From Paraprevotella sp. (GTDB lineage Bacteria > Bacteroidota > Bacteroidia > Bacteroidales > Bacteroidaceae): a stretch of DNA of 64,000 nt. Under the pieces are notes generated by a model that made no database searches, was not told the origin of the DNA, and saw only the letters and a list, made by a program, of their open reading frames with translations. Position 1 is the stretch's first letter; each line of letters opens with the position of its first letter. Location: NCBI GenBank assembly GCA_017937925.1, contig JAGBCQ010000008.1, positions 124,001-188,000 of the forward strand, in the 5' to 3' direction. The translations under genes and the position numbers were made by a program. This document shows positions 25,901 to 34,900 of this stretch, piece after piece.

Positions 25901-27597
25901 ATGTCTAACTGAGCAGTCTTCATGTCCCACATTATAGGGCAGTGCTCAGGATCACCGGGGTTCTCAATGCAATTGCCGATGATTGAGGAATTAGGCTGCG
26001 GAGAAAGTGTGTAAATGCCTCCGCAATCACGAAGCTGAAGCGAGAATCCATTGATATGATTGTACTTAATGTGATTGTCGTGCATGATGTTAAGGGTACT
26101 TATCCAGCCCCATCCCATGCTTATTCCTGTATAAGGAGTACCGACTATCTCATTATGAAGTATGTTGACATTTGACGCAAAACCTATTCCTATACCTATG
26201 CTACCCCAATCTTCGTTAGCAACATGAGTGATATAGTTGTTAGTCACGTAGATGCTGTCGCAGACCACACGCATATCTTCAGGGTTGTATGCCTGATGAA
26301 CCTCAAAGTTCTCATCGCCAAAAAATCCTCCAGAAACGCCAGAACCGGCAATATCAAAGAAAACACACCCATTGACTTTCATGTTACGAGTTCCACTGAC
26401 AAAATCGAGAGCAGTTGAACCCATGTGACGGAATTGACAACCATCAAAAGATATATTTTTAGCGTTCTGAACACTGACACCGGCTGATGGACGTCCTACC
26501 CATGCCACATTATTTGCTGTTGCCGTATTTTCGGACCATGCGTCCAAAAGATATTGCCCTGCTTGTAGTTCTACATGCCCATTCTTAGCAGGACGCATCC
26601 ATGTAGTATGTTCAAAAGTAATGTTCCTAAATTGAATATTCGAAATAGGTTGCTCTAACTTTCCACTAATATTCACCAATGTTTCAAGACGTGGTACTAT
26701 CGCTTCGATACCGTCAAATGTCTCCCCATATCGTGGCCAATAATATAATGTACCTGCCTCAATATCATTATACCATTCTTGCGGACGATTCAACAGCTCT
26801 ATCGCATTAGACAAATAGAAACGATGGTTAGAATGACTACCATAATCAGCCCGTAAGATAGGCCAAGGCCGCTTGAATTCTATTTCCGCTTCATCTTCCA
26901 TAAAAGACAATACACTATTAAACTCGTTCTCGTGCCTTATCTCTTTTACACGCATGATGTTCATAGCCCAATCTTGAGGAATATACATTTCCAAATGTCG
27001 GGCATTACTTAAGTCCATGAATGGACGAGGTATCGTGAGGGTCTTCTCGCTCTTGTTAACCGAAACAATTTGTGGCATTGACATATCATCGAAAGTACTT
27101 GCACGACGCATTTTAACACCATTTATCCACATTTGTCGGAATTCTACTTGTTTCCCATCAACAATGGGGGTTGATGCCTTCCATACTTGACCTTTCGCCA
27201 CTTCCGGCAATCCAGCCACACTTCCGGATTCTTGCCATCCATCAACACGCATACCACCGCTAATTATTGGGGTTTCACCTTCCGCAGCCTCTATAATGGT
27301 GGGCGACGTTAATGTTCCGCTGTCATCCGCACCTAACATAATTGTTTCATCAATACGATACACACCACCACGTAAAACAACATGAACTTCTCCCAGTTCT
27401 TCAGAACTTTTCTCTTGGCGCAACTGGCGCACGTATTGCAAAGCACGTCCCAAAGTAGCAAATGGCTCATTCTGAGTTCCAACAGACGTTTCTGAATCAA
27501 TGCCAGTAGGCGAAACCCAAACCGTGGTCTTAACATTTTGACCCGAAGATAAAACAGAGAATACTAAAACGGCAAAAAATAAATTTAGTTTTTTCAT
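22954..27597 (-). CDS. GH141-like beta-helix protein with seven FG-GAP repeats
   Basis: 1547 residues from the start chosen here (ATG 27603 is the alternative). Signal peptide, then a right-handed beta-helix (about 30-640) with GH141-like features: VSPTGIDSETSVGTQNEPFA, VVLRGGVYRIDETI, SGTLTSPTIIEAAEGETP, NRPQEWYNDIEAGTLYYWPR. Next, about 660-1000, are seven FG-GAP/VCBS calcium loops (for example DLNGDGHIDL, DVNGDGWLDV), enough for one beta-propeller. A fibronectin III-like domain (1035-1140), a long unassigned part, a carbohydrate-binding-like sandwich (about 1360-1500) and the sorting tail IYDLQGRKLQHKRRGINIVD follow. GH141 includes an alpha-L-fucosidase from B. thetaiotaomicron, which fits the GH29 gene 11 bases upstream; the exact activity is inferred. 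Confidence 0.8.
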   Translation of the reverse strand: MKKLNLFFAVLVFSVLSSGQNVKTTVWVSPTGIDSETSVGTQNEPFATLGRALQYVRQLRQEKSSEELGEVHVVLRGGVYRIDETIMLGADDSGTLTSPTIIEAAEGETPIISGGMRVDGWQESGSVAGLPEVAKGQVWKASTPIVDGKQVEFRQMWINGVKMRRASTFDDMSMPQIVSVNKSEKTLTIPRPFMDLSNARHLEMYIPQDWAMNIMRVKEIRHENEFNSVLSFMEDEAEIEFKRPWPILRADYGSHSNHRFYLSNAIELLNRPQEWYNDIEAGTLYYWPRYGETFDGIEAIVPRLETLVNISGKLEQPISNIQFRNITFEHTTWMRPAKNGHVELQAGQYLLDAWSENTATANNVAWVGRPSAGVSVQNAKNISFDGCQFRHMGSTALDFVSGTRNMKVNGCVFFDIAGSGVSGGFFGDENFEVHQAYNPEDMRVVCDSIYVTNNYITHVANEDWGSIGIGIGFASNVNILHNEIVGTPYTGISMGWGWISTLNIMHDNHIKYNHINGFSLQLRDCGGIYTLSPQPNSSIIGNCIENPGDPEHCPIMWDMKTAQLDIYTDEGTDYYTVADNWCSGNISKNKNGGHNTWGENSMNVSDAIRENAGLEEAYKEIVNKVTEPTYAPVDSIGDKVNANRDQIDYISQNDGFKLGDVVAVDLNNDNLRDIVYSGGEGNQVRVGGVRINTGNYGFAATQAITNATLCNLAAGDLNGDGHIDLVQSGFDFWDAYNGVLMNDGSGKLVAEELSDGSSVAPACGIADINNDALPDYFFIGNGSRNTFYTQKTARDGYYKKTKLLLPSGINEPNIMYADFDNSQSVDLCLLSDKSDGVYTRIHYNDGTGVFTEKSVGFKEKGTRGGMAYADVNGDGWLDVAIGGELVGEIWSTTAAEGGKTISLYLNDGTGTFTLAQEFSEYMQDNVSHPIRFCDWNNDGYSDLILAGWNMTQGNIAQVDVFLNDGTGNFTKSDVDLPGVCESSLELADFTGEGRNDILISGNANGAMGFHGYNVDRRLAVLCKNKTERMNTAPLPPTELSAEVVGNSVVLKWNSGSDSETPVKSLSYNYYLRNIDTGQYLMFPNSDIATGVRRVTSMGNAWLNLGWTLNRLPRGNYAWSVQSVDAGYAGSAFAAEQTFTITEELTEEEEAGEKPVREKLLEAGWTLVDSFSGVDCANDYFAILDAESGMTVAALNTVGDKNWSNTYAMYYANGVDPNTNISGVFAFDAFDVIDDLKIIITPLSDLNRHFRTEGWNHALWQTYSDVHKQGDSYGMDGNRTIAMIYPELYNDKGWALKNKTTGAYVGPWVHGAFEDGAEFAADKRDANVSYFDIYTIPRVKYLRQFSDWTLATEENPVDITKLITNPSFGRYDEGRRPIGWTVEGEGQVEHQGYLSGCEYYAYMNNWQGSGNLNNRSISQTVKNLPKGKYRLILYSMCTEEGAFLFANDQSIDLKHEGNADTSLDFVMAEDGDAVVGVRLQNFQGNNFKYDNIRLYYVGPCGDEDGIDNISSDSQNSETDNAIYDLQGRKLQHKRRGINIVDGTKILVR

Positions 27598-27608
27598 ATA
27601 CATTAGTT

Positions 27609-30600
27609 TTATCTATTATACATTTTGAATGTGTTGCCATTCTGACGCATTATAAAAAAACCTTGACTTGGTTCTTTGTCAAGGCGGGTTCCGGCAATTG
27701 TATAGTACTCAGCGGGTGCATTAAAATCAGGAACAGCCTTAACGGTCTCTATTTTATCTCCACCACCTTCTGTTTCCTTGTACTTCAATAAAGAAATCTC
27801 GCTGGCACGGAATTCTTGAGTGGCGTCTCCCACTGTCAGGTCTGCCATCCAACCCAAATACACTTCAGTTTCTTGATTAAGCGTGAACTTGATGCCGTAT
27901 GTATTGCCATTGAGTGAAGCATCAGCTAGATGTGCATAAGCATCACAAGCTTCCGCCGAATTGGTTTCCGGCAACGTCTCACTCATAAAAATGAAACTAT
28001 GACCTATCTTATACAATGCTTGGTAAGACGCACCAAAATAATAAGTACCTGCCGGCAACGTAACTTTCTTGTATATGCGTGCCTTGCTCAAGTCGCCGAC
28101 AGCCGAAGCACGGTCGTTCCACACACCCAACATCAAAGTGTTGTAACCGGGATACTTGTCAATACCTAATTTTGTGCCGTCGCCATTGCTTTGTGGTACG
28201 TTGAAATTTTCAACCGTCCAATATTGAGGCACCCCAAAACGCGGATAACTGATGTCCTTACGCTGGATTCTGTCATAATTCTTCAAGTACTCAGCCGACA
28301 CGTGTTCATTGTCCTTATACAAACGAATCCTGTTGACACGGATACTTTTTTCCTTCGCAGCAGCCGCTATCGACACAGACCAGCCCAAACAAACTTCCGT
28401 TTCTTCTTCTAACGTAAAATAACAGCATTTTGAAAGTCCACCTGTCTTTGACGTTACCATGTCATGATATGCCAATGCCTCTGTCTTCACGTCAGCCATA
28501 TCAGGTAGTACCTTACCTTTCGCTACGCAAAAAAGGATTTCATCCGCTGTCAAACCATACTGTTCATGCACACTTAACGAAAAATTATAACTGCCTGCAG
28601 GCAATGTCGTCACCTGATATATCTTTCCGTTCTCAATGGCAGGGTCGGTATTATACCATTTCTGAACTCCAATACACTTACTTGAATTATAGGAATCAAA
28701 ACCTCCGGTCGTAAAATTATCCTGATTGATGATATTGGAAGTCACGACCCACGGTTCACCTAACAAACCGAAACGGGACGTAGAAACGACTCCCTCGTCC
28801 GAACGAGAAAAGTTGTTAGCCTCTACCAAATAGTCTTTTGTTACATCCTCTGCTTGTTCATCACCTTTTAACACCACACATTTATTTGCTCCGTAAAGCA
28901 GAAAGTCCGCATAAGCCTTTTTAAGTTGCAAGTAGGCCTCACTTATCTCGTCAGCCGATGCGCCTTCGTCCACCTTTGAATCCTGATATGCACCGTCCAA
29001 CGCATTGACATATTCTGCTCCATACTGCCCTGTGTTGTTACCTACGTTTGACTTTGCCAAATCCAAATCTGTCACTACGACTTCTTGTAATTGATGCAAA
29101 TCAGTCAGTGTGGCAGTCCCTCCGAAAGATACTTTCAGAACGGGTGCAATGGGATTGGGACGTTCTGTCGGAAGTTTCACCATCAAACCGTCCTTATCAC
29201 AAACATAACTAACCTCACCATATCCTAACAATTCCACCTTACTGATTTTGGAATCATAATAAGGAGATACAGATGAAAGGTTTTTCAACATCATCACATT
29301 ATTCGCACTCCATCCTAACGCAGTCACATATACAACATCACCTTTCTTGACGTAACGAATATCCTCTGCCACGTAATTCACACCTTCGTTGAACCCTTGA
29401 TTGTTAAGCGGATTGGAGCTTTCAGCATTAGGTCCCTCGCCAAAGACAGTCCACGGACGTGTTCCGAAAATACTCTCTCCGTTAATATCCATCCATGCCT
29501 TGATATCTTTAAGTATCGCTACTTCCTTTTCGTCTATCGAACCATCGCCACGAACAGGTACGCTCATCAGTAAGTTTCCATTCTTGCTGACCACATCGAC
29601 CAACATCTTAATCACTGTAGCCGCCGACTTATATTCATTCCTGTCATAGACGCCTCTGTCATAATGCCATTGACCCAAGCAGGTACATGTTTGCCAATAT
29701 TTCTGTTGCGGACGGTCGGGAACGCCTCGCTCCACGTCCCACAACATACATTCTTTCTGCTCTTCATTCAGAATTTTACCCATCACGACGGCACGCATAT
29801 CGCCGTTGTTATCCTTCAAACTCTTATTATAAAGATGTGCTGTCATCTCCAACCCTTCATTACTGATTGGATAGAATGGCACTGCCGTATCGTCATAATA
29901 AATCATGTCGGGATGATACTTGTTAATCAAGTCTATGGTTCGGTTATACACTTTCGTTTTATACGCTTCTGTTGGTTGAGCCGCTCCGTTACCCCAATTC
30001 CACTGACTGTGTATCGTACCAACGTCGTGACTGTTCACGCTGCGCGGATGATTTTGCTCATATAGTTCCTGTGGGTCGTAACCTTCCCACCATTTTCCAA
30101 TACCATCCTCTTTCGTCAGTTTTCCGTCAAAGTCCTGCGCGCCTTCCATCCAAAGCCAAGTATGCGATGCATGCACACTGACACCCAACGGCAATCCGTA
30201 CTTCTTGCAGGCCTCAGCCCAACCGCCAACAATGTCTTTCTTTGGTCCCATATTGACAGAGTTCCATGCTTGGTACTTACTGTCCCACAAGTCAAAGTTG
30301 TCATGATGGTTCGCCAACGTCATGAAATACTTCGCACCCACACTCTTATAAAAGCGAATCAACGAATCCGGGTCCCACTTTTCTGCTTTCCAAATGTTAA
30401 TGACGTCTTTGAATCCGAACTCGGAAGGATGACCGTATTTTTGTACGTGCACATTATACTGCCAATGACCGGAGTAGTACATGTGGCGCGCATACCAGTC
30501 GCCTGACTCGGGCTGACATTGCGGTCCCCAATGCGCCCATAGTCCGAACTTGGCATCTTGAAACCATTCGGGCACTTCATATTTTGACAGGGATTCCCAT

Positions 30601-30722
30601 GTTGGTTCGTAAATTCCTTGTTCCATTGGTTCTTTCTGGGGATGTTCTTGAGCTGTCAAGACATTTCCAAAACCAATAAGTACAGATAAAAGTAGTGTTG
30701 CTTTTAACGTAAGTTTTCTCAT
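27609..30722 (-). CDS. GH29 alpha-L-fucosidase with two DUF5013-like modules
   Basis: 1037 residues from ATG 30722. The longest frame starts at 30752, but the -7 box TAATTTTG at 30750-30757 lies on that position, so the inner start MRKLTLKATLLLS with a signal peptide is preferred. The GH29 catalytic domain (about 30-430) shows FQDAKFGLWAHWGPQ, AKYFMTLANHHDNFDLWDS and HPDMIYYDDTAVPF near residue 274, the region of the nucleophile Asp. Two related beta-sandwich modules follow (about 670-820 and 845-980), each with W-x-V-x-N and LPAG(S/T)Y, resembling DUF5013. The tail EYYTIAGTRLDKEPSQGFF is a sorting-tail variant. Likely exported, removing fucose from glycans; co-transcribed with the GH141-like gene. 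Confidence 0.9.
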   Translation of the reverse strand: MRKLTLKATLLLSVLIGFGNVLTAQEHPQKEPMEQGIYEPTWESLSKYEVPEWFQDAKFGLWAHWGPQCQPESGDWYARHMYYSGHWQYNVHVQKYGHPSEFGFKDVINIWKAEKWDPDSLIRFYKSVGAKYFMTLANHHDNFDLWDSKYQAWNSVNMGPKKDIVGGWAEACKKYGLPLGVSVHASHTWLWMEGAQDFDGKLTKEDGIGKWWEGYDPQELYEQNHPRSVNSHDVGTIHSQWNWGNGAAQPTEAYKTKVYNRTIDLINKYHPDMIYYDDTAVPFYPISNEGLEMTAHLYNKSLKDNNGDMRAVVMGKILNEEQKECMLWDVERGVPDRPQQKYWQTCTCLGQWHYDRGVYDRNEYKSAATVIKMLVDVVSKNGNLLMSVPVRGDGSIDEKEVAILKDIKAWMDINGESIFGTRPWTVFGEGPNAESSNPLNNQGFNEGVNYVAEDIRYVKKGDVVYVTALGWSANNVMMLKNLSSVSPYYDSKISKVELLGYGEVSYVCDKDGLMVKLPTERPNPIAPVLKVSFGGTATLTDLHQLQEVVVTDLDLAKSNVGNNTGQYGAEYVNALDGAYQDSKVDEGASADEISEAYLQLKKAYADFLLYGANKCVVLKGDEQAEDVTKDYLVEANNFSRSDEGVVSTSRFGLLGEPWVVTSNIINQDNFTTGGFDSYNSSKCIGVQKWYNTDPAIENGKIYQVTTLPAGSYNFSLSVHEQYGLTADEILFCVAKGKVLPDMADVKTEALAYHDMVTSKTGGLSKCCYFTLEEETEVCLGWSVSIAAAAKEKSIRVNRIRLYKDNEHVSAEYLKNYDRIQRKDISYPRFGVPQYWTVENFNVPQSNGDGTKLGIDKYPGYNTLMLGVWNDRASAVGDLSKARIYKKVTLPAGTYYFGASYQALYKIGHSFIFMSETLPETNSAEACDAYAHLADASLNGNTYGIKFTLNQETEVYLGWMADLTVGDATQEFRASEISLLKYKETEGGGDKIETVKAVPDFNAPAEYYTIAGTRLDKEPSQGFFIMRQNGNTFKMYNR

Positions 30723-30749
30723 GATATTTTCAACTTTATGGTTATGGTG

Positions 30750-30757
30750 CAAAATTA
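30750..30757 (-). promoter_or_regulatory. -7 box of the fucosidase operon
   Basis: TAATTTTG on the minus strand, an exact TAnnTTTG match. Its position rules out the longer start at 30752 and gives a leader of about 20 bases before ATG 30722. Confidence 0.6.
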
Positions 30758-30845
30758 TGACTTTACATACAATTACATTGGTACTATTTCGACTTTTATT
30801 AGGATAAAATCGACATTTTGGTATTATATTATACTTCTTTTTACC

Positions 30846-30853
30846 TATCTTTG
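30846..30853 (+). promoter_or_regulatory. -7 box of the araC-type regulator gene
   Basis: TATCTTTG on the plus strand, 21 bases before ATG 30875. The longer frame starting at 30818 begins upstream of this box and is therefore rejected. Confidence 0.6.
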
Positions 30854-30874
30854 CAACAAAAGCTATCTTTAACC

Positions 30875-31735
30875 ATGAACACAGACATAAACATTCTGCA
30901 ACCGCTCGTACTAAACATTGGTAAAGTACATTGCCACACCGAGTGGAATTATAAGAATGTGTGCAGTCCCTTTACACGCATTTATTACATTACGAAAGGA
31001 GCGGCACAAATAGGACTTCCTGACGGGATACACGACTTGCGCCCACATCATCTGTACATCATCCCGGCATTCACTCCTCACGACTGTATCTGCAAAACAG
31101 ACTTTGAGCACATCTACGTTCACATATACAACGAATCGGACCATGATTTCCTTGAGGATTGGCTCATGCCAACCGAAATACCTGCTGCAGGTACACTTGA
31201 ATTATTTGAACGATTATTAGAACTCTGCCCGAATCTCAAACTACAACAAACGGACCCTCAAATCTACGACAATATGTCAAACCTCTATGAGAACGTACGT
31301 AAAAACAAACAAAGGAATTTGGGCGCGCGTATAGAGTCAAGGGGTATTCTATACCAAATCCTTGCGACATTCATGTCAAAGAGCCGCCCAAAATATACTA
31401 TTCAGGACCAAAGAATAGAACGTATTGTCAACTACGTCCGCACACATATCAATAAAAAGATTGACATAGAACATTTGGCAGAGTTTTCACATACGTCTAA
31501 GGACCATTTAATCAGGATTTTCAAGAAGGAAATGAAAACTACACCGCTCTGCTACGTCAACAAAAAGAAGATTGAGCGAGCGCAAGTCCGATTGGCTACC
31601 GAAGCAACTTTAATTAAGGAAATTGCTTTTCAATTGGGTTTTGAAGATCAAGGCTACTTCAACAGGATTTTCAAGAAGTTCACCGGTACGACTCCAAACA
31701 TGTATCGCAAGAATATCAACAGGGCTACTCCATAA
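30875..31735 (+). CDS. AraC family transcriptional regulator
   Basis: 286 residues from ATG 30875 (MNTDINILQPLVLNIG). N-terminal cupin-like sensor domain (about 1-130, with HHLYIIPAFTPHDCICK) and two helix-turn-helix units at the C terminus (about 185-285): IDIEHLAEFSHTSKDHLIRI and IKEIAFQLGFEDQGYFNRIF with TGTTPNMYRKN, the usual end of AraC proteins. It is divergent from the GH29/GH141 operon, with about 150 bases between the starts, so it probably senses a sugar released from fucosylated glycans and activates that operon. That role is inferred from position. Confidence 0.9.
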   Translation: MNTDINILQPLVLNIGKVHCHTEWNYKNVCSPFTRIYYITKGAAQIGLPDGIHDLRPHHLYIIPAFTPHDCICKTDFEHIYVHIYNESDHDFLEDWLMPTEIPAAGTLELFERLLELCPNLKLQQTDPQIYDNMSNLYENVRKNKQRNLGARIESRGILYQILATFMSKSRPKYTIQDQRIERIVNYVRTHINKKIDIEHLAEFSHTSKDHLIRIFKKEMKTTPLCYVNKKKIERAQVRLATEATLIKEIAFQLGFEDQGYFNRIFKKFTGTTPNMYRKNINRATP

Positions 31736-31760
31736 AATAATAGAATAAGGGATTTGTGAC

Positions 31761-31916
31761 AAAGAGGGTGTGTTAAAATATAATTTGACTATCATTTTGT
31801 CATTTCGACAGAGCGAAGCGACGAGAAATCTCATGTGTCAATGCTGAGATTCCTCCCTTCGGTTCGGAATGACACGACACTTTGATAGCGTGCTTCTATT
31901 TTAACACACCCTCTTT
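31761..31916. repeat. 156-bp inverted-repeat element, copy 1 (MITE-like)
   Basis: Perfect 20-bp terminal inverted repeats (31761-31780 and 31897-31916, arm AAAGAGGGTGTGTTAAAATA). Inside, a second nested inverted structure pairs a TTTCGACAGAGCGAAG-like arm with CTTCGGTTCGGAATGACA. A diverged copy is at 52480-52628. There is no ORF, so it would need a transposase in trans if it is mobile. It lies between the ends of the convergent araC-type and DUF6055 genes and may also act as their terminator. Confidence 0.85.
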
Positions 31917-31938
31917 ACTACAGTCTTTGAGTTATTCT

Positions 31939-34900
31939 TTATTTTACTACGAATTTCTTTCCTTTACAGATATATATTCCTTGCGGTAACGTACTTGTTG
32001 GCGCATCTGCCACTCGTCTGCCGGATAGGTCATACACCGCTGTTCCAAAACGTTCGTCGCCAACCGATGCACCATCGTCCGCCAAAACATCCTCTATCGC
32101 ATTCTCACCATCTATTTGCAACGCAATCAATCGAACATTGTCAAATGTCGTCCAGTTGGCTTCTGGAGTCGCTCCAGATGTTTTCTTGAAACCAATCGTC
32201 AATTGACCGTCTTCACCCACTCGTACTGTCAACTCATTTTTAAAATAACCACCGGTGAAAGCCGTACTTGCGGCTGCCATATCGTCCGGTATCGCATAAC
32301 CTACTGCCGGTGCCACCCATTTACCGGTACTGCCACCGGGATAGCCACTCATCTTAGCATCAGCAAATATAGACTTCAAGGGTTGTTCCACCTCATTGGC
32401 ATACATTACAGCATCAATATTTTCCGTCCCATTTATAAAGGCTTCGTACGCAGCTGTATATGAACCATAACGATGGAATCCTTGTGCCTCAACGCGATAA
32501 AGACCAGGTAAGAGTTTTGTCAACGACTGATAAACATTGAAAGATGTATTGTATTTTTCAGCACAATTATTCTCAGCACTTCCTCCTACAACGGGCGCTC
32601 CTTTCCATGAGGACGTATTTCTTGTATCGTTCAAACTGAAGTCGGACGCATATAAATAACCGGTCACGTCCACCGGATTCTCAGGGGTTGCCTTTCGTGC
32701 CTTTTCTTGTAAAAGTTCCACATAATCAGTACGCTTAAGAATGTCCCATTGTGCTGCTATATCGGTCGAATCCGTAAGACGGGTATATAACATTTCCGGT
32801 TTGGATTCGTCATATCCCCAATAAAACACTTTTGTTTGTCCGTCGGAACTGACACCTTGATAAGAAATGACGTATGCACCGTTTGCCAATGGCTGAATAG
32901 CATAATTGAACTCTTCTTGGTCCACGAACGGTACTGCGCCTACGGCTCCGGGATTGCCTATAAAGCTACAATCTGCAGCGCTTTCAATACGCGAATTGAA
33001 TGTATATTGACCTTTTGTCTTGTGACGAAGTGTAAAGTTCAGACCTTCCTCTGACAGTACTGCTTGCGCATCACGTTCTTTTCCTGCTGAGAGGAATGTT
33101 CCTGAAGCACGATTACGGAAATAATAAGTTCCCGCACCGATGGATTTAGCGGCTAACGGAGGCGTATCAACTGCGATCTCAACAAATTCGGGCGTAAACT
33201 CATCGTTCATACCATAATATGTCAATGTCAAATCACTGAAGCAGAACCAGCTGCCGGCCACCCTACTCGGGCTGACAATCTTGATGTCGAGCAAACCATC
33301 ATCGCCTACGAACACATATAAATCGTTACGGTAAAGTCCTTCATTAAAGCAAGCTTTCGCTTCATTGAGCCAATTAGGATAAGTGTCGGACTTACGTTCG
33401 CTTGCCCAATCAACAATCTGAGCGACACAACCATTCGCTTCAATATAGGCATTGCTCATTTGCTTGAAACCTGCATTGGCATTCGTGACGCATACATCCG
33501 CCAACCCATTGCGATAGAAAGCATGGAGCGACACTTTATAAAGACCTTTTGATAATCCTTTGACAGACTGAGCGAGTTGAGTTATATTCTCATAGACTTC
33601 CAACGCACCATTTTCTGCTACCGGCGTACTTCCTGTCACCTTCCATCCGCTTACGTTCTGGGTCAGGGCTGCATTAACGACCTTAGTTGTCATATCCGTT
33701 GCCTTGAAATCATTTTCAGCATGCTGCGCCAGAGTCTGTTTTTCCATACCGATGTTGGCTAGGGTCGCCACTTCCTTCTCTTGCTCTGCCAATTGCTGTG
33801 CTATTTGTTTGTTACGTTGCGCACTTGTCATTTGTTTCCATACGGTTGCTGTTTCCAAAGTTGCATTTGTCGCGATGGACTTGTCTGCGTTGACTTTCAA
33901 ATAACCTCCTGTAGAAACATTCTGATACACCACTCCGTTTTCGGTCTTTATGGCTTTTATATTGGTATTGTCCAATAATGGAAAACCAAAGGAGTCCGCC
34001 ACATTTTGCGTACCACCTAGGCCACCACGACTAAAGTACAAACCTGTAGTTTCATCATAAAGGTAATACTTCTCCGAACCGGGTATCGTGGTATTGGTAA
34101 ACTCAACCTGATAGGGCCATTGGTCGTCGTTAATATAGTTGTCATCCCATCCATGAACAATATACATTGATGGCGCAGGACTGACAACCAACCATAATCG
34201 CTCGGTATTGGCAGGCACTTTAAAAGCTACATCCACTGAAGTGGTGTCAGTACCGGTACAATATACTTGGTCCTCTGTTTGATATACTCGCGTACCGTCC
34301 TTGAGCAAAGCGACATATCCCAAACGGAATCCACGCGCATCGGCCTCAGCAAAGGTGTTATATGCTTTTACGTCGGCTGCTGCAAACCTATCTCCATTCC
34401 AATAAGTAGGTACTTCTCCCTCTGCCAAAGCGCATCCCGGAGGAAGAGCTGTGAATCGCGTCGTCACTGTCGTTTCTGCAGCCGGCACTTCAAGAGGTAT
34501 CACGTTGTAACCCGTTGACTGCGGGCAAGAAGAATAACTCACTTGGAACTTATTAACATCCACCGGAAGATAATTATAGATAAAGTTTCCTATGTCATAA
34601 TACGAACCGCGACGTTTCCAATCCTCATTCTTGAAGTCCCACGTTACAAAGTGCATGGCAGCGTCCATGTACTCACGATAGAGTTCATTGACGGTCATGT
34701 TCTGAATCTTCATATACACTTGATTCACGTCATCGCCCCATGTCGTTCCACCTCGCCATATACGTCCCATCATATCTATGCCGTAATTGTCGCACCAGTA
34801 ATAGTGCATCCAATAACTTTGGTAGCGCATCCACTCATGAGTAAACGCTAAATTATGCGTCTGACGATACATCCACATACTTGTAGAATACATTTCATCG

